A stretch of DNA of 64,000 nucleotides from JADZEM01 sp046328125 (GTDB taxonomy: Bacteria; Chloroflexota; UBA6077; JACCZL01). Numbering within the stretch: the first letter of the stretch is position 1; the number at the start of each line of letters is the position of its first letter. The stretch is taken from positions 124,001 through 188,000 of the forward strand of contig JAXLXF010000008.1 in assembly GCA_046328125.1 (NCBI GenBank). Direction: 5' to 3'. The notes below the pieces were generated by a model that made no database searches, was not told the DNA's origin, and was given only the letters and a program-made list of their open reading frames with translations. The translations under genes were made by a program, and so were the position numbers. Shown here piece after piece: positions 1 to 6,865 of this stretch.

Positions 1-767
1 TGACGGCGGCCGGTCGGACCGACGCCGGGGTTCACGCGAGCGGCCAGGTGATCGGCTTTGCGACGCGGGGGCATCTCGCGCCGGAGACGCTGGTCAGAGC
101 GGCCAACGCCCACTTGCCCGACGACGTGCTGGTGACAGCGGCGGCCGAGATGCCGCCAGCCTGGGACGCCAGACGGTCGGCGCTCCGCCGCCACTACCGC
201 TACCACATCTGGAGCCACCGCCTGCCAAGCCTCTGGTGGCGGCGCTGGTCCTGGCACCTGACGGATCGCCCGGACCTGGACGCGATGAACGTCGCGAGCG
301 CGCAGCTGCTGGGCACGCACGATTTCGCGAGCTTCCTGGGCCACCGGTCGCAGGAGCCGGCGGGGCGGACGACGGTTCGGACGGTGGAGCGGGCACAGTG
401 GTGGCAGGAGGGCGACCTGCTCGGGTTCGAGATCGTAGCGAACGCCTTCCTGCGGCACATGGTGCGAGGTATCGTCGGGACGCTGGTCGAGGTGGGACGC
501 GGGCGGCTCGATCCGGCACACTTCGGGCAGATTCTGGAAACTCGGGATCGCCGCGAGGCCGGGCCGAACGCTCCGCCACACGGCCTGATCTTGACCGGCG
601 TAGACTATCCAACAGCATTCGAGCGAACGAGGCACAAGACCGAGCACGAAGATCGAGCGAAGCTGGTGTATCCCGGGCCGGACGGGTGCCTCGGGGACCG
701 AACTGGGGGCCGATCCTCCGTCAGCAGAGACGCGATCGGCGGCAGACGCGCGACTGGCGTGTCGTGA
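1..767 (+). CDS. truA: tRNA pseudouridine synthase A, 5'-truncated by window edge
   Basis: Makes pseudouridine at positions 38-40 of the tRNA anticodon arm. The reading frame is open from base 3 and already carries the signature GRTDAGVHA at bases 12-38, so the true start lies upstream of the window; the GTG at 48 is internal. The catalytic Asp is encoded at 21-23. The family C-terminal part follows, ending in the typical LTGVDYP at about 595-612. After it comes a tail of roughly 48 Arg-rich residues that the family does not need and that looks unconserved. It is followed 11 bases later by rplM. truA-rplM-rpsI is a common bacterial gene order, which supports the assignment. Confidence 0.95.
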   Translation, partial: TAAGRTDAGVHASGQVIGFATRGHLAPETLVRAANAHLPDDVLVTAAAEMPPAWDARRSALRRHYRYHIWSHRLPSLWWRRWSWHLTDRPDLDAMNVASAQLLGTHDFASFLGHRSQEPAGRTTVRTVERAQWWQEGDLLGFEIVANAFLRHMVRGIVGTLVEVGRGRLDPAHFGQILETRDRREAGPNAPPHGLILTGVDYPTAFERTRHKTEHEDRAKLVYPGPDGCLGDRTGGRSSVSRDAIGGRRATGVS

Positions 768-778
768 GGAGAGTCAGA

Positions 779-1231
779 ATGCAGAAGACGTTCTCGCCGA
801 AGGCGAAGGAGATCACGCGCGAGTGGCACGTGATCGACGCCGACGGCGTGCCGCTCGGGCGGCTGGCGTCACAGGTCGCGCAACTGCTGCGAGGGAAGCA
901 CAAGCCCACGTTCGCGCCGCACCTGGACACCGGCGATCAGGTGATCGTCTTGAACGCGGAGAAAGTCGCGTTCACGGGCGCCAAGCTGGAGCAGAAGAAG
1001 TACTATCGCCACTCCGGCTACCCGGGTGGCTTCCGTGCGACCTCGGTGAAGGTCGAGCTGGACAAGCGGCCGGAACGGGTCATCGAGCGGGCGGTGCGCG
1101 GCATGGTCCCGCACACGTCGCTCGGCAAGGCGCAGCTGCGCCACCTGCACGTCTACGCCGGCCCGACCCACCCGCATTCGGGACAGGTTGCCCAGCGCCA
1201 GGCGTCTGCTGATGAGGAGGCCACCTCGTGA
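779..1231 (+). CDS. rplM: 50S ribosomal protein L13
   Basis: Structural protein of the large ribosomal subunit, 150 residues, close to the usual 140-150. It begins MQKTFSPKAKEITREWHVID and contains the L13 hallmarks GRLAS, LRGKHKPTFAPH, YRHSGYPGG and the ERAVRGMVP segment. The ATG at 779 is chosen because GAGGAG lies 8 bases upstream and the protein start matches the family; the same frame is open far upstream through truA, but that part is out-of-frame truA sequence. The stop codon overlaps the GTG start of rpsI, so the two are translationally coupled. Confidence 0.98.
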   Translation: MQKTFSPKAKEITREWHVIDADGVPLGRLASQVAQLLRGKHKPTFAPHLDTGDQVIVLNAEKVAFTGAKLEQKKYYRHSGYPGGFRATSVKVELDKRPERVIERAVRGMVPHTSLGKAQLRHLHVYAGPTHPHSGQVAQRQASADEEATS

Positions 1232-1638
1232 CGGTGAATCGTTCGGCCCAGGCGGGCAAGTTCAGCGCGGTCGGGCGGCGGAAGACGGCCATCGCGAAGG
1301 TGTTGCTCCAGCCCGGCTCTGGGAACATCATCATTGACGGCAAGCCGCTGGAGGAGCGCTTCCCACGGCCGCTCCACCAGTTCCACATCACGCTGCCGCT
1401 GCGCCTGACCAACATGGTCGGGTCGTTCAACGTGCTGGCGAAGGTGGAGGGCGGCGGCGACACCGGCCAGGCTGGCGCCATCGTCCACGCAACGGCTCGG
1501 GCGCTGGTGAAGGCGGACGAGTCGCTGAAGCCGGCCCTGCGCGCCGCTGGCCTGCTGACCCGCGACCCGCGCATGAAAGAGCGGAAGAAGTACGGCCTCA
1601 AGCGAGCCCGGAAGGCTCCGCAGTACACCAAGCGGTAA
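1228..1638 (+). CDS. rpsI: 30S ribosomal protein S9
   Basis: Small-subunit ribosomal protein whose basic C-terminal tail reaches the P-site tRNA. 136 residues. Visible family features are AVGRRKTAIAKV near the N-terminus, GGGDTGQAGAI in the middle, and the ending LLTRDPRMKERKKYGLKRAR followed by KAPQYTKR with the expected terminal Lys-Arg. It starts with GTG, overlapping the rplM stop (GTGA), and GAGGAGG lies at 1214-1220. Last gene of the ribosomal operon; a strong terminator follows. Confidence 0.98.
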   Translation: MTVNRSAQAGKFSAVGRRKTAIAKVLLQPGSGNIIIDGKPLEERFPRPLHQFHITLPLRLTNMVGSFNVLAKVEGGGDTGQAGAIVHATARALVKADESLKPALRAAGLLTRDPRMKERKKYGLKRARKAPQYTKR

Positions 1639-1719
1639 TCGGCGGCTGTACGGGCCGCCAGCGGCGTCTGAGAGCCGATCTGAGACGCCGCGCGCTCCCT
1701 CCCAATACGCCAGTCATCG

Positions 1720-1757
1720 ACGAGGGGCCGAGCATCACGCTCGGCCCCTCGTTTTCT
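1720..1757 (+). terminator. Intrinsic terminator after rpsI
   Basis: Perfect stem of 13 or more pairs: CGAGGGGCCGAGC at 1721-1733 pairs with GCTCGGCCCCTCG at 1739-1751 around the loop ATCAC, followed directly by TTTTCT. It ends the truA-rplM-rpsI operon. A weaker hairpin (GGCGTCT at about 1662, AGACGCC at about 1683) lies just before it. The opposite strand lacks a T-run, so it is not clearly bidirectional. Confidence 0.93.
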
Positions 1758-1789
1758 CTCCGGCGTGGACGTTGGTCGAAGCAGCCCGG

Positions 1790-2230
1790 TCAAGGGAGCG
1801 CGTCGAGGATTGCCAGGAACTGGGCCGGAGTGACAAGCTGGACGCCCTGGTATGACCGTACTCGCGTGCGAAACTGCTCATCGCCTGTCACGAGGTAGTC
1901 CGCACCACCGGATACAGCTGTCGCCAAGACGAGATCATCTTGACGGTGCGTGGCGACCCCGTGAACGCTGACGCTAATCGGGACGATCGTCGCCCGGCGT
2001 CGCAGTAGTGTCTGGATCCGCGTCATCTGGGCGGGACTCAAGCGTCTCTGAAACCACGGTTTCTGATGCGCGCGACTGACCTCATCGAGGATGTGCTCGG
2101 AGACTACGAGCACGAAGCGCCCTGCCTCCCACGCGCTGACAATGAGCCCAGGAGGTGTGTGCTCACTCAGAGGAGCCGCCACGAGCACGTTCGCGTCGAG
2201 TGTGGCAATTGGCTGGAGTCGATCGCTCAT
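1790..2230 (-). CDS. PIN-domain toxin (VapC-like ribonuclease)
   Basis: Probable toxin half of a type II toxin-antitoxin pair; PIN-domain toxins are Mg2+-dependent RNases. 146 residues. The acidic residues expected of a PIN active site are visible: Asp12 in ATLDANVLV, Glu50 in ILDEVSRA, Asp98/Asp99 in RQDDLVLATA and Asp117 in LVTGDEQF. The ATG at 2230 is chosen because it overlaps the antitoxin stop codon (ATGA); an upstream in-frame extension is Arg-rich and lies over the antitoxin gene. The single-domain layout and the partner gene favour a toxin over a housekeeping nuclease. Confidence 0.88.
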   Translation of the reverse strand: MSDRLQPIATLDANVLVAAPLSEHTPPGLIVSAWEAGRFVLVVSEHILDEVSRAHQKPWFQRRLSPAQMTRIQTLLRRRATIVPISVSVHGVATHRQDDLVLATAVSGGADYLVTGDEQFRTRVRSYQGVQLVTPAQFLAILDALP

Positions 2231-2568
2231 CGACGCGATTCGAGTGCAAGGCGCTGCTCGTACTCGGCCTGCATTTCGGCGCGTACTTCGGCGAGCGCCT
2301 TCGCTGTCTCGCGTTCGATTTCTTCGTCGGATACATCCTCGAACGCCTTGTGAATCTCGTCCAGAACGGCGAAATCGCGGTCTCGCTGTGCCTCGAGTTG
2401 CATCAACCACTTAAGGTCGGCGATGGAGATGATGGCCGCGAGCGGCACGCCGCTACGCTCGACCACGACGCGCTCCCGTGTTTGATAAACCTCGTTCAGC
2501 AGGCCGCTCCAGTTCGCCCGTGCGTTACTTGCGCTGACGGTCCGCACAGGGCGCTCGATCCTGGGCAT
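2227..2568 (-). CDS. Phd/YefM-type antitoxin
   Basis: Antitoxin partner of the PIN gene, expected to bind DNA with its N-terminus and to neutralise the toxin with its C-terminal helix. 113 residues. The N-terminus reads VSASNARANWSGLLNEVYQ then RERVVVERSGVPLAAIISI, the normal beta-alpha Phd/YefM fold pattern. The C-terminal half is a charged helix (DEEIERETAKALAEVRAEMQ). It overlaps the toxin start by 4 bases. A 30-bp palindrome 20 bases upstream is the likely operator for autorepression. Confidence 0.9.
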   Translation of the reverse strand: MPRIERPVRTVSASNARANWSGLLNEVYQTRERVVVERSGVPLAAIISIADLKWLMQLEAQRDRDFAVLDEIHKAFEDVSDEEIERETAKALAEVRAEMQAEYEQRLALESRR

Positions 2569-2587
2569 CGCAGTGCTCCCGATAGTG

Positions 2588-2617
2588 TTCGTACGTCATT
2601 GTACAACCACGTACGAA
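2588..2617. promoter_or_regulatory. Palindromic operator of the toxin-antitoxin operon
   Basis: TTCGTACGT at 2588-2596 is the exact reverse complement of ACGTACGAA at 2609-2617, and the self-complementary TTGTACAA (2599-2606) sits exactly on the same centre of symmetry. Only two base pairs of the 30-bp dyad are mismatched. On the minus strand the centre contains TACAAT, a possible -10 box, so a bound antitoxin would block transcription. It is placed just upstream of the antitoxin start. Confidence 0.78.
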
Positions 2618-2663
2618 ATGTTAGGCCCGCCGGCGATGAGCGATTCGGCCGGTCGGGACGAAG

Positions 2664-2984
2664 CTAGCGCGGCTCGGGGTCGGGGAGGCGGCCACTGAAG
2701 GTGAGCAGGTCGCCGTTCTTCAGGTGGAAGCGGACCTGCGAGCGGGTCTGCTGCTTCGGGAGGCGGTCCCAGGTGATCCGTACGACCTCGATCAACTCGA
2801 TCACCGTCAACGGGTGGTCTGGCGGGGCGGGCGGATCGGCCTTGAGGGAGAGCGCATCATCCGACTCATGGTGCAGCCGCCAGCCATCGGTGGACATCAC
2901 CAGCGAGCCGTCGTCGCCGCGCTTGATCAGGTTCAAGCGGTAGCCACGAATCAGGTTGGCGGCGGCCTGCGCGTCGAGCTCCAT
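2664..2984 (-). CDS. Hypothetical protein, 106 aa
   Basis: Function not recognised. Soluble, with no signal peptide or membrane segment. The N-terminus reads MELDAQAAANLIRGYRLNLI; the C-terminal half alternates beta-type segments (LTVIELIEVVRITW, QVRFHLKNGDLLTFSG). The ATG at 2984 is the only reasonable start in an otherwise open frame. It lies between the toxin-antitoxin pair and the sigma factor gene on the same strand, but more than 100 bases from each, so it is probably its own unit. The call rests on an uninterrupted frame with sensible amino-acid composition. Confidence 0.6.
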   Translation of the reverse strand: MELDAQAAANLIRGYRLNLIKRGDDGSLVMSTDGWRLHHESDDALSLKADPPAPPDHPLTVIELIEVVRITWDRLPKQQTRSQVRFHLKNGDLLTFSGRLPDPEPR

Positions 2985-3105
2985 GTCGGAATGGTAGCCG
3001 AACGCGGGTGCCGTGGATGGATCGACGACGGCTCAGGACGTGCGCGAGGGCGGCCCAGTTGATGCGCCGCCCTCACAAGTGCGCGTCGGGAGCCTCGTTG
3101 AGAGG

Positions 3106-4179
3106 CTACTCCAGGTATTCGGCCAGCCTGAGTCTGAGGTTGGGACGCCTCAGCTTGGCGATCGCCTCGGCTTCGAGCTGGCGGACCCGCTCGCGGCTGA
3201 CGCCGATTACCTGGCCGATCTCGCCGAGCGTGCGAGGCCGCTGGTCCGAGATGCCGAACCGCATCCGGAGCACCATCCGCTCGCGTGGGGTCAGCTCTTC
3301 TAGCGCGTCGTCGAGGTAGTCCGAGAGCAGCGTCCGCTCCGCGACGTCGGCGGGAGCCTCTTCCTGCTGATTGGACAGCAGGTCGCCGAGGGTGTTCTCC
3401 TCGTCGCTGCCGACCGGGGTCTCCAGCGAGATCGGGTTGGCCGAGGCCCGGAACGCCTCGCGCACCTTCTCGACCGTCATGTCCATCGCCTCAGCCAGCT
3501 CCTCGACCTTCGGGTCGTGGCCGAGCTTCTGCTGGAGCTCCTGGTACTTGCTGTAGACGTGGCCGATCTGGTCGATCATGTGGACTGGCACGCGGATCGT
3601 GCGGCTCTGGTTGGCGATGGCCCTCGTCACGGCCTGACGAATCCACCAGTAGGCGTACGTTGAAAACTTGAAGCCGCGCCGGTAGTCGAACTTCTCGACC
3701 GCCCGCGAGAGGCCGAGGCTGCCTTCCTGGATCAGGTCAGAAAACGGCAAGCCGCGCCCGAGATACCGCCGCGCGACCGAGACCACCAGGCGGAGATTGG
3801 ACTCCATGAGGGTGGTGCGGGCGCCGTTCCCGATCTCGACGTCCTGCTCCAGCTGGGCCAACTCGTCGGGGGACTCGGGCGGCCCCTGACGGAGGCGCAT
3901 CTTGGCGATCTCGCCACGTTCCAGCTTCTGAGCCAGGTCTACTTCCTGCTCGGCGGTGAGCAGGGGAATGCGCGCGATGTCACGGAAGTAGATGCCCAGC
4001 GGCGAGTCAATGCCGGTGTCGTTGTGATCGGCAGTCGGGGACGGGGCCGTGGGCTCCGCTTCAGCCTCGACGTGGATCTGCTCCAGCTCGTGCAGATCCG
4101 GGCCAAGACCATCCGTGGAGAAGCCGTCCCGGTCATTTGACGCCCCTGCGTCGCTCAGTCGAAGGTCGTCGATAATCAT
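3106..4179 (-). CDS. RNA polymerase sigma-70 factor, RpoD/SigA family without region 1.1
   Basis: Directs RNA polymerase to promoters. 357 residues. Region 1.2 is at about 58-90 (DSPLGIYFRDIARIPLLT). Region 2 is at 118-195, with NLRLVVSVARRYLGRGLPF, DLIQEGSLGL and the -10-recognition and melting segment FKFSTYAYWWIRQAVTRAIA. Region 3 is at about 200-275, and region 4 at 290-350 with the helix-turn-helix TLGEIGQVIGVSRERVRQLE. It lacks the acidic region 1.1 of long primary sigmas and has instead a short, low-similarity 57-residue N-terminus. Either the primary sigma or a group 2 sigma; the sequence alone does not decide. Confidence 0.95.
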   Translation of the reverse strand: MIIDDLRLSDAGASNDRDGFSTDGLGPDLHELEQIHVEAEAEPTAPSPTADHNDTGIDSPLGIYFRDIARIPLLTAEQEVDLAQKLERGEIAKMRLRQGPPESPDELAQLEQDVEIGNGARTTLMESNLRLVVSVARRYLGRGLPFSDLIQEGSLGLSRAVEKFDYRRGFKFSTYAYWWIRQAVTRAIANQSRTIRVPVHMIDQIGHVYSKYQELQQKLGHDPKVEELAEAMDMTVEKVREAFRASANPISLETPVGSDEENTLGDLLSNQQEEAPADVAERTLLSDYLDDALEELTPRERMVLRMRFGISDQRPRTLGEIGQVIGVSRERVRQLEAEAIAKLRRPNLRLRLAEYLE

Positions 4180-4822
4180 CGCTCGTGCTTCTAATCCTGT
4201 TAACGACGCAGGTCATTCGGCGTCGCCGAAGGACCGCACCAATCGAAGGTAGAAGAGCGGGGCGAGCGAGCGGTCTTCTCTTGACAGAATACCGCGCCCC
4301 GGCCGAAACCGGCCACACATCGTCGTGGGTCAGGCCGAGCTCGAGCCAGCGCCGAGTCCGTCCCTGGAAGTACCATCTGCGATCGCTTCTCCTTCGCCAG
4401 CGTCGAGACGCTCCACCCCTCCGTGGGGCGCTCGCGGATCAGCGCAACCGTGGTATAGAATCGCTCGACGGCCAGAGCGGTCGCACGGGCGGTCACTGCA
4501 CCGAGCTGCTCGGTAGCGGCGGGGGTCAGAGACGGGGCTCCTGACCGGTGCTCCAGTTCGTGCGGTTCGGGGACCGGACCCGTTGTACGGGGCACTGCTG
4601 CCACGAGACGCGCGGGGCGCCGGGCAACGAGGGCCAGATCGCACAAACGTTTTAGGGGCACGGTACTCCACGTACGAACGAATCTGGATCGGCTGCGCGA
4701 GAACGGTCAGTCCGCGCACGCCTGCTCCGAGTCTAGGACGACTTGGGCAACCTGTCAAGCCTGTCCGGTGTATTGCCGGCAATCTGCGGCCGAGACGGTC
4801 GCGCGCACAAGGAGTCGCTCGC
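4180..4822. other. Intergenic region of 643 bp between divergent genes
   Basis: Separates the divergent sigma-factor and secreted-protein genes. Short open frames exist on both strands, but none has a ribosome-binding site with a plausible protein. TTGACA occurs at 4281-4286 on the plus strand but has no matching -10 box. No RNA gene or repeat family was recognised. Confidence 0.5.
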
Positions 4823-5188
4823 GTGAATGTTGCATCTCTCCGGTCGGGACTGGCCGGCGCCTTGCTGCTTGGCTCACTCTTGACCTCGTCGGCTGCCCAT
4901 GCCGACGGCACTCACAAGGAGCTTCGGGGCTGTATCTCCGCCAGGACCGACACGACGATCACGCTGAAGACGAGTGGCGACGAGACGGTTGACGTGGACA
5001 CGACCTGGCTCAAGCCGTCGTTCAGAGACGTCCTCACGGCCGAGTGCGTCATCGTCCAGGCGAATGTGGTGGACGGTAAGCTGATGGCCGATTCGGTCGA
5101 GGTGGACGACGATTCCACCAATCATGCGAACCGACAGGATCGCGACAAGGAAGAGGACGACCACGACAGCGGCCACAACGACGACTGA
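4823..5188 (+). CDS. Small secreted acidic protein, OB-like, with Cys pair
   Basis: Function unknown. The GTG start at 4823 is set by AAGGAG at 4809-4814. 121 residues: a Sec signal peptide (hydrophobic AGALLLGSLLTSSAAHA, cleavage after AHA), then a beta-rich domain with two Cys (LRGCISARTD and TAECVIVQAN), then a disordered tail rich in Asp, His, Asn and Glu. The domain pattern (GC, alternating beta strands ending TITLKT, a second Cys before a hydrophobic strand, then an SVEV strand) matches the protein at 14093-14482, so the two may be distant paralogues. The His/Asp tail could bind metal; this is only inference. Confidence 0.75.
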   Translation: MNVASLRSGLAGALLLGSLLTSSAAHADGTHKELRGCISARTDTTITLKTSGDETVDVDTTWLKPSFRDVLTAECVIVQANVVDGKLMADSVEVDDDSTNHANRQDRDKEEDDHDSGHNDD

Positions 5189-5298
5189 GACGCCGAGCCG
5201 CCGGGCACGGCGGCCAGCCGTTGATGAATGAAAGCAGGCATCGCGCCGACGACTGACACGGACTCACCAAGGGCGGCGCGACGAAGGAGGAGCTCGCC

Positions 5299-6729
5299 AT
5301 GACAGCCGAGGTCCGAACCCCCCGGACGACCGATGGTGCACGCGCGGATGCTGCTGCTCCCGCGTCGTCGCCCGTCGTCGAGCTGAGTCTCTCCGAACAG
5401 CTTGCCGATCTCGTCGTGAGTACCCGTTCGGGCGACGTGCCGGACGAGGTGCGTGACACGGCGGCCTGGTGGGTGCTGGACTGGCTCGGCGCGGCGGTCG
5501 CGGGCCTGGACAGCGAGCCCGGGCGGATCATGCTGGAGCACACCGGCGAGCAGCCGCTCGGGCCGTCCTCCTGCCTGGGGCTGCCGGACGGTCGCTCGAC
5601 GCAGGTGGCCGCGCTGCACAACGGCATCATCTCGCACGTCGTGGAGATGGACGACGTGCACCGGGCGGCGACGATCCACCCGGCCGTGGTGGTGGTGCCG
5701 GCGGCGCTCGCCGTGGCCGAGCAGTGCGGTGCCTCGGGGCGTGACTTCCTGACCGCCGTCACGCTCGGGTACGAGGTGGCGATCCGCGTCGGCGAGGCGG
5801 TCGGCAAGACCCACTACTTCCACTGGCACAACACGTCCACCTGCGGTGTGTTCGGCGCGACGGCGGCCGCTGGTTGGCTGCTCGGTCTGGACCGCGAGCG
5901 GATGGCCTGGGCGCTTGGAAACGCTGGTAGCCAGGCCGGCGGCCTGTGGGAGTTCATCGCGGATGGCGCGATGTCGAAGGTGCTGCACGCCGGCCGGGCG
6001 GCGGCGAACGGCGTCCTGGCGGCCGAGCTGGCCGCGCTCGGGTTCACCGGCGCCCGCAAGATCCTCGAAGGGCGTCAGGGATTCTTCGCGGCGACCTCGC
6101 CGGACGGGAATCCGGACGCAGTCACGGCCGGCCTCGGCGACGACTGGAAACTGCCGGGCTCCTCGATCAAGCCGTATCCGTCCTGCCGGCACACCCATGC
6201 CGCTGTGGACGCGGCGTTGGCGCTGAAGCAGGACTACGGTGTCGAAATCGGCGAGATCGATCGGATCGAGATCGACGCGTACAAGGCGACGCTCGACCTG
6301 ACGGACAACCCGGCTCCCGCCCATCCGTACGCCGCGAAGTTCAGCGTCCACTACTGCGTGGCGCGCGCCCTCGCTGACGGAGCACTGCGCCCGAGCGACT
6401 TCACGGACGACCTGATCCGCGAGCCAGCCCTGCGCGACCTGATGCAGCGCACGACCGCGCGCCTCGATCCTGAGCTCGACGCGCTGGCGCCGAACCGACT
6501 GCCGGCCCGCGTACGCCTCCTGATGCGGGACGGCCGGCAGCTGCAGCACGAGGTGCTCGCGGCGAAGGGCGATCCTGAGGCGCCGCTGACCGAGGCCGAG
6601 CTGGCGGAGAAGTTCCGGAGCCTGGTGGCGGGGACGGCGTACGCGGCACGCGCCGACGATCTGGTCAAGCTGATTACGAGCCTGGACGGTCGGGCGGACG
6701 TGCGCGGGCTGCTGTCGCTCGGCAGTTGA
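5299..6729 (+). CDS. MmgE/PrpD family protein
   Basis: Member of the 2-methylcitrate dehydratase / cis-aconitate decarboxylase / iminodisuccinate epimerase family. 476 residues, usual length, cytoplasmic. Visible family segments: VLDWLGAAVAGLDS near the N-terminus, HNGIISHVVEMDDVHR with the DD and His of the active-site loop, HPAVVVVPAALA, GYEVAIRVGEAVG, the FHWHNTSTCGVFGATAAAG loop, and SIKPYPSCRHTHAAVDAAL. GGAGGAG precedes the ATG. No prpB/prpC-like neighbour is present, so a role in the methylcitrate cycle is not supported; many such proteins act on other tricarboxylates. Confidence 0.9.
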   Translation: MTAEVRTPRTTDGARADAAAPASSPVVELSLSEQLADLVVSTRSGDVPDEVRDTAAWWVLDWLGAAVAGLDSEPGRIMLEHTGEQPLGPSSCLGLPDGRSTQVAALHNGIISHVVEMDDVHRAATIHPAVVVVPAALAVAEQCGASGRDFLTAVTLGYEVAIRVGEAVGKTHYFHWHNTSTCGVFGATAAAGWLLGLDRERMAWALGNAGSQAGGLWEFIADGAMSKVLHAGRAAANGVLAAELAALGFTGARKILEGRQGFFAATSPDGNPDAVTAGLGDDWKLPGSSIKPYPSCRHTHAAVDAALALKQDYGVEIGEIDRIEIDAYKATLDLTDNPAPAHPYAAKFSVHYCVARALADGALRPSDFTDDLIREPALRDLMQRTTARLDPELDALAPNRLPARVRLLMRDGRQLQHEVLAAKGDPEAPLTEAELAEKFRSLVAGTAYAARADDLVKLITSLDGRADVRGLLSLGS

Positions 6730-6788
6730 CGCCGCCGGAGACTGGTGCGTGGCAGGTGTGCGTCAGAGTTTTGCCGTGAGCCCGTACG

Positions 6789-6856
6789 GGGGGCGCGATG
6801 AATCGCGCCCGTACAAGGCGCCACATCCTGGTACGGGCGCGATTCATCGCGCCCCC
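6789..6856. repeat. Paired palindromic repeat, family A, copy 1
   Basis: A 26-base arm at 6789-6814 and its exact reverse complement at 6831-6856 flank a 16-base spacer. Each arm is itself a hairpin: GGGCGCGAT, GA, ATCGCGCCC, followed by GTAC at the inner edge. Closely related pairs occur at 43565-43630 and, expanded, at 19660-19852. The element sits between the MmgE/PrpD gene and the glycosyltransferase, ending 9 bases before the latter's start. Confidence 0.9.
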
Positions 6857-6865
6857 AAAGATCTG

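Noticed and set aside
236..778. Long upstream extension in the rplM frame
   Set aside because: It is out-of-frame truA sequence; rplM has its own ribosome-binding site and family-typical start at 779.
4200..4661. Minus-strand frame upstream of the sigma factor gene
   Set aside because: No ribosome-binding site, no recognisable fold; composition is like non-coding GC-rich DNA.
5122..6549. Minus-strand frame of 475 residues opposite MmgE/PrpD
   Set aside because: His/Arg/Gln-rich shadow of a clearly assigned gene.
6749..6865. Earlier start for the membrane glycosyltransferase
   Set aside because: The extra residues are encoded by the palindromic repeat, whose copies elsewhere are non-coding.
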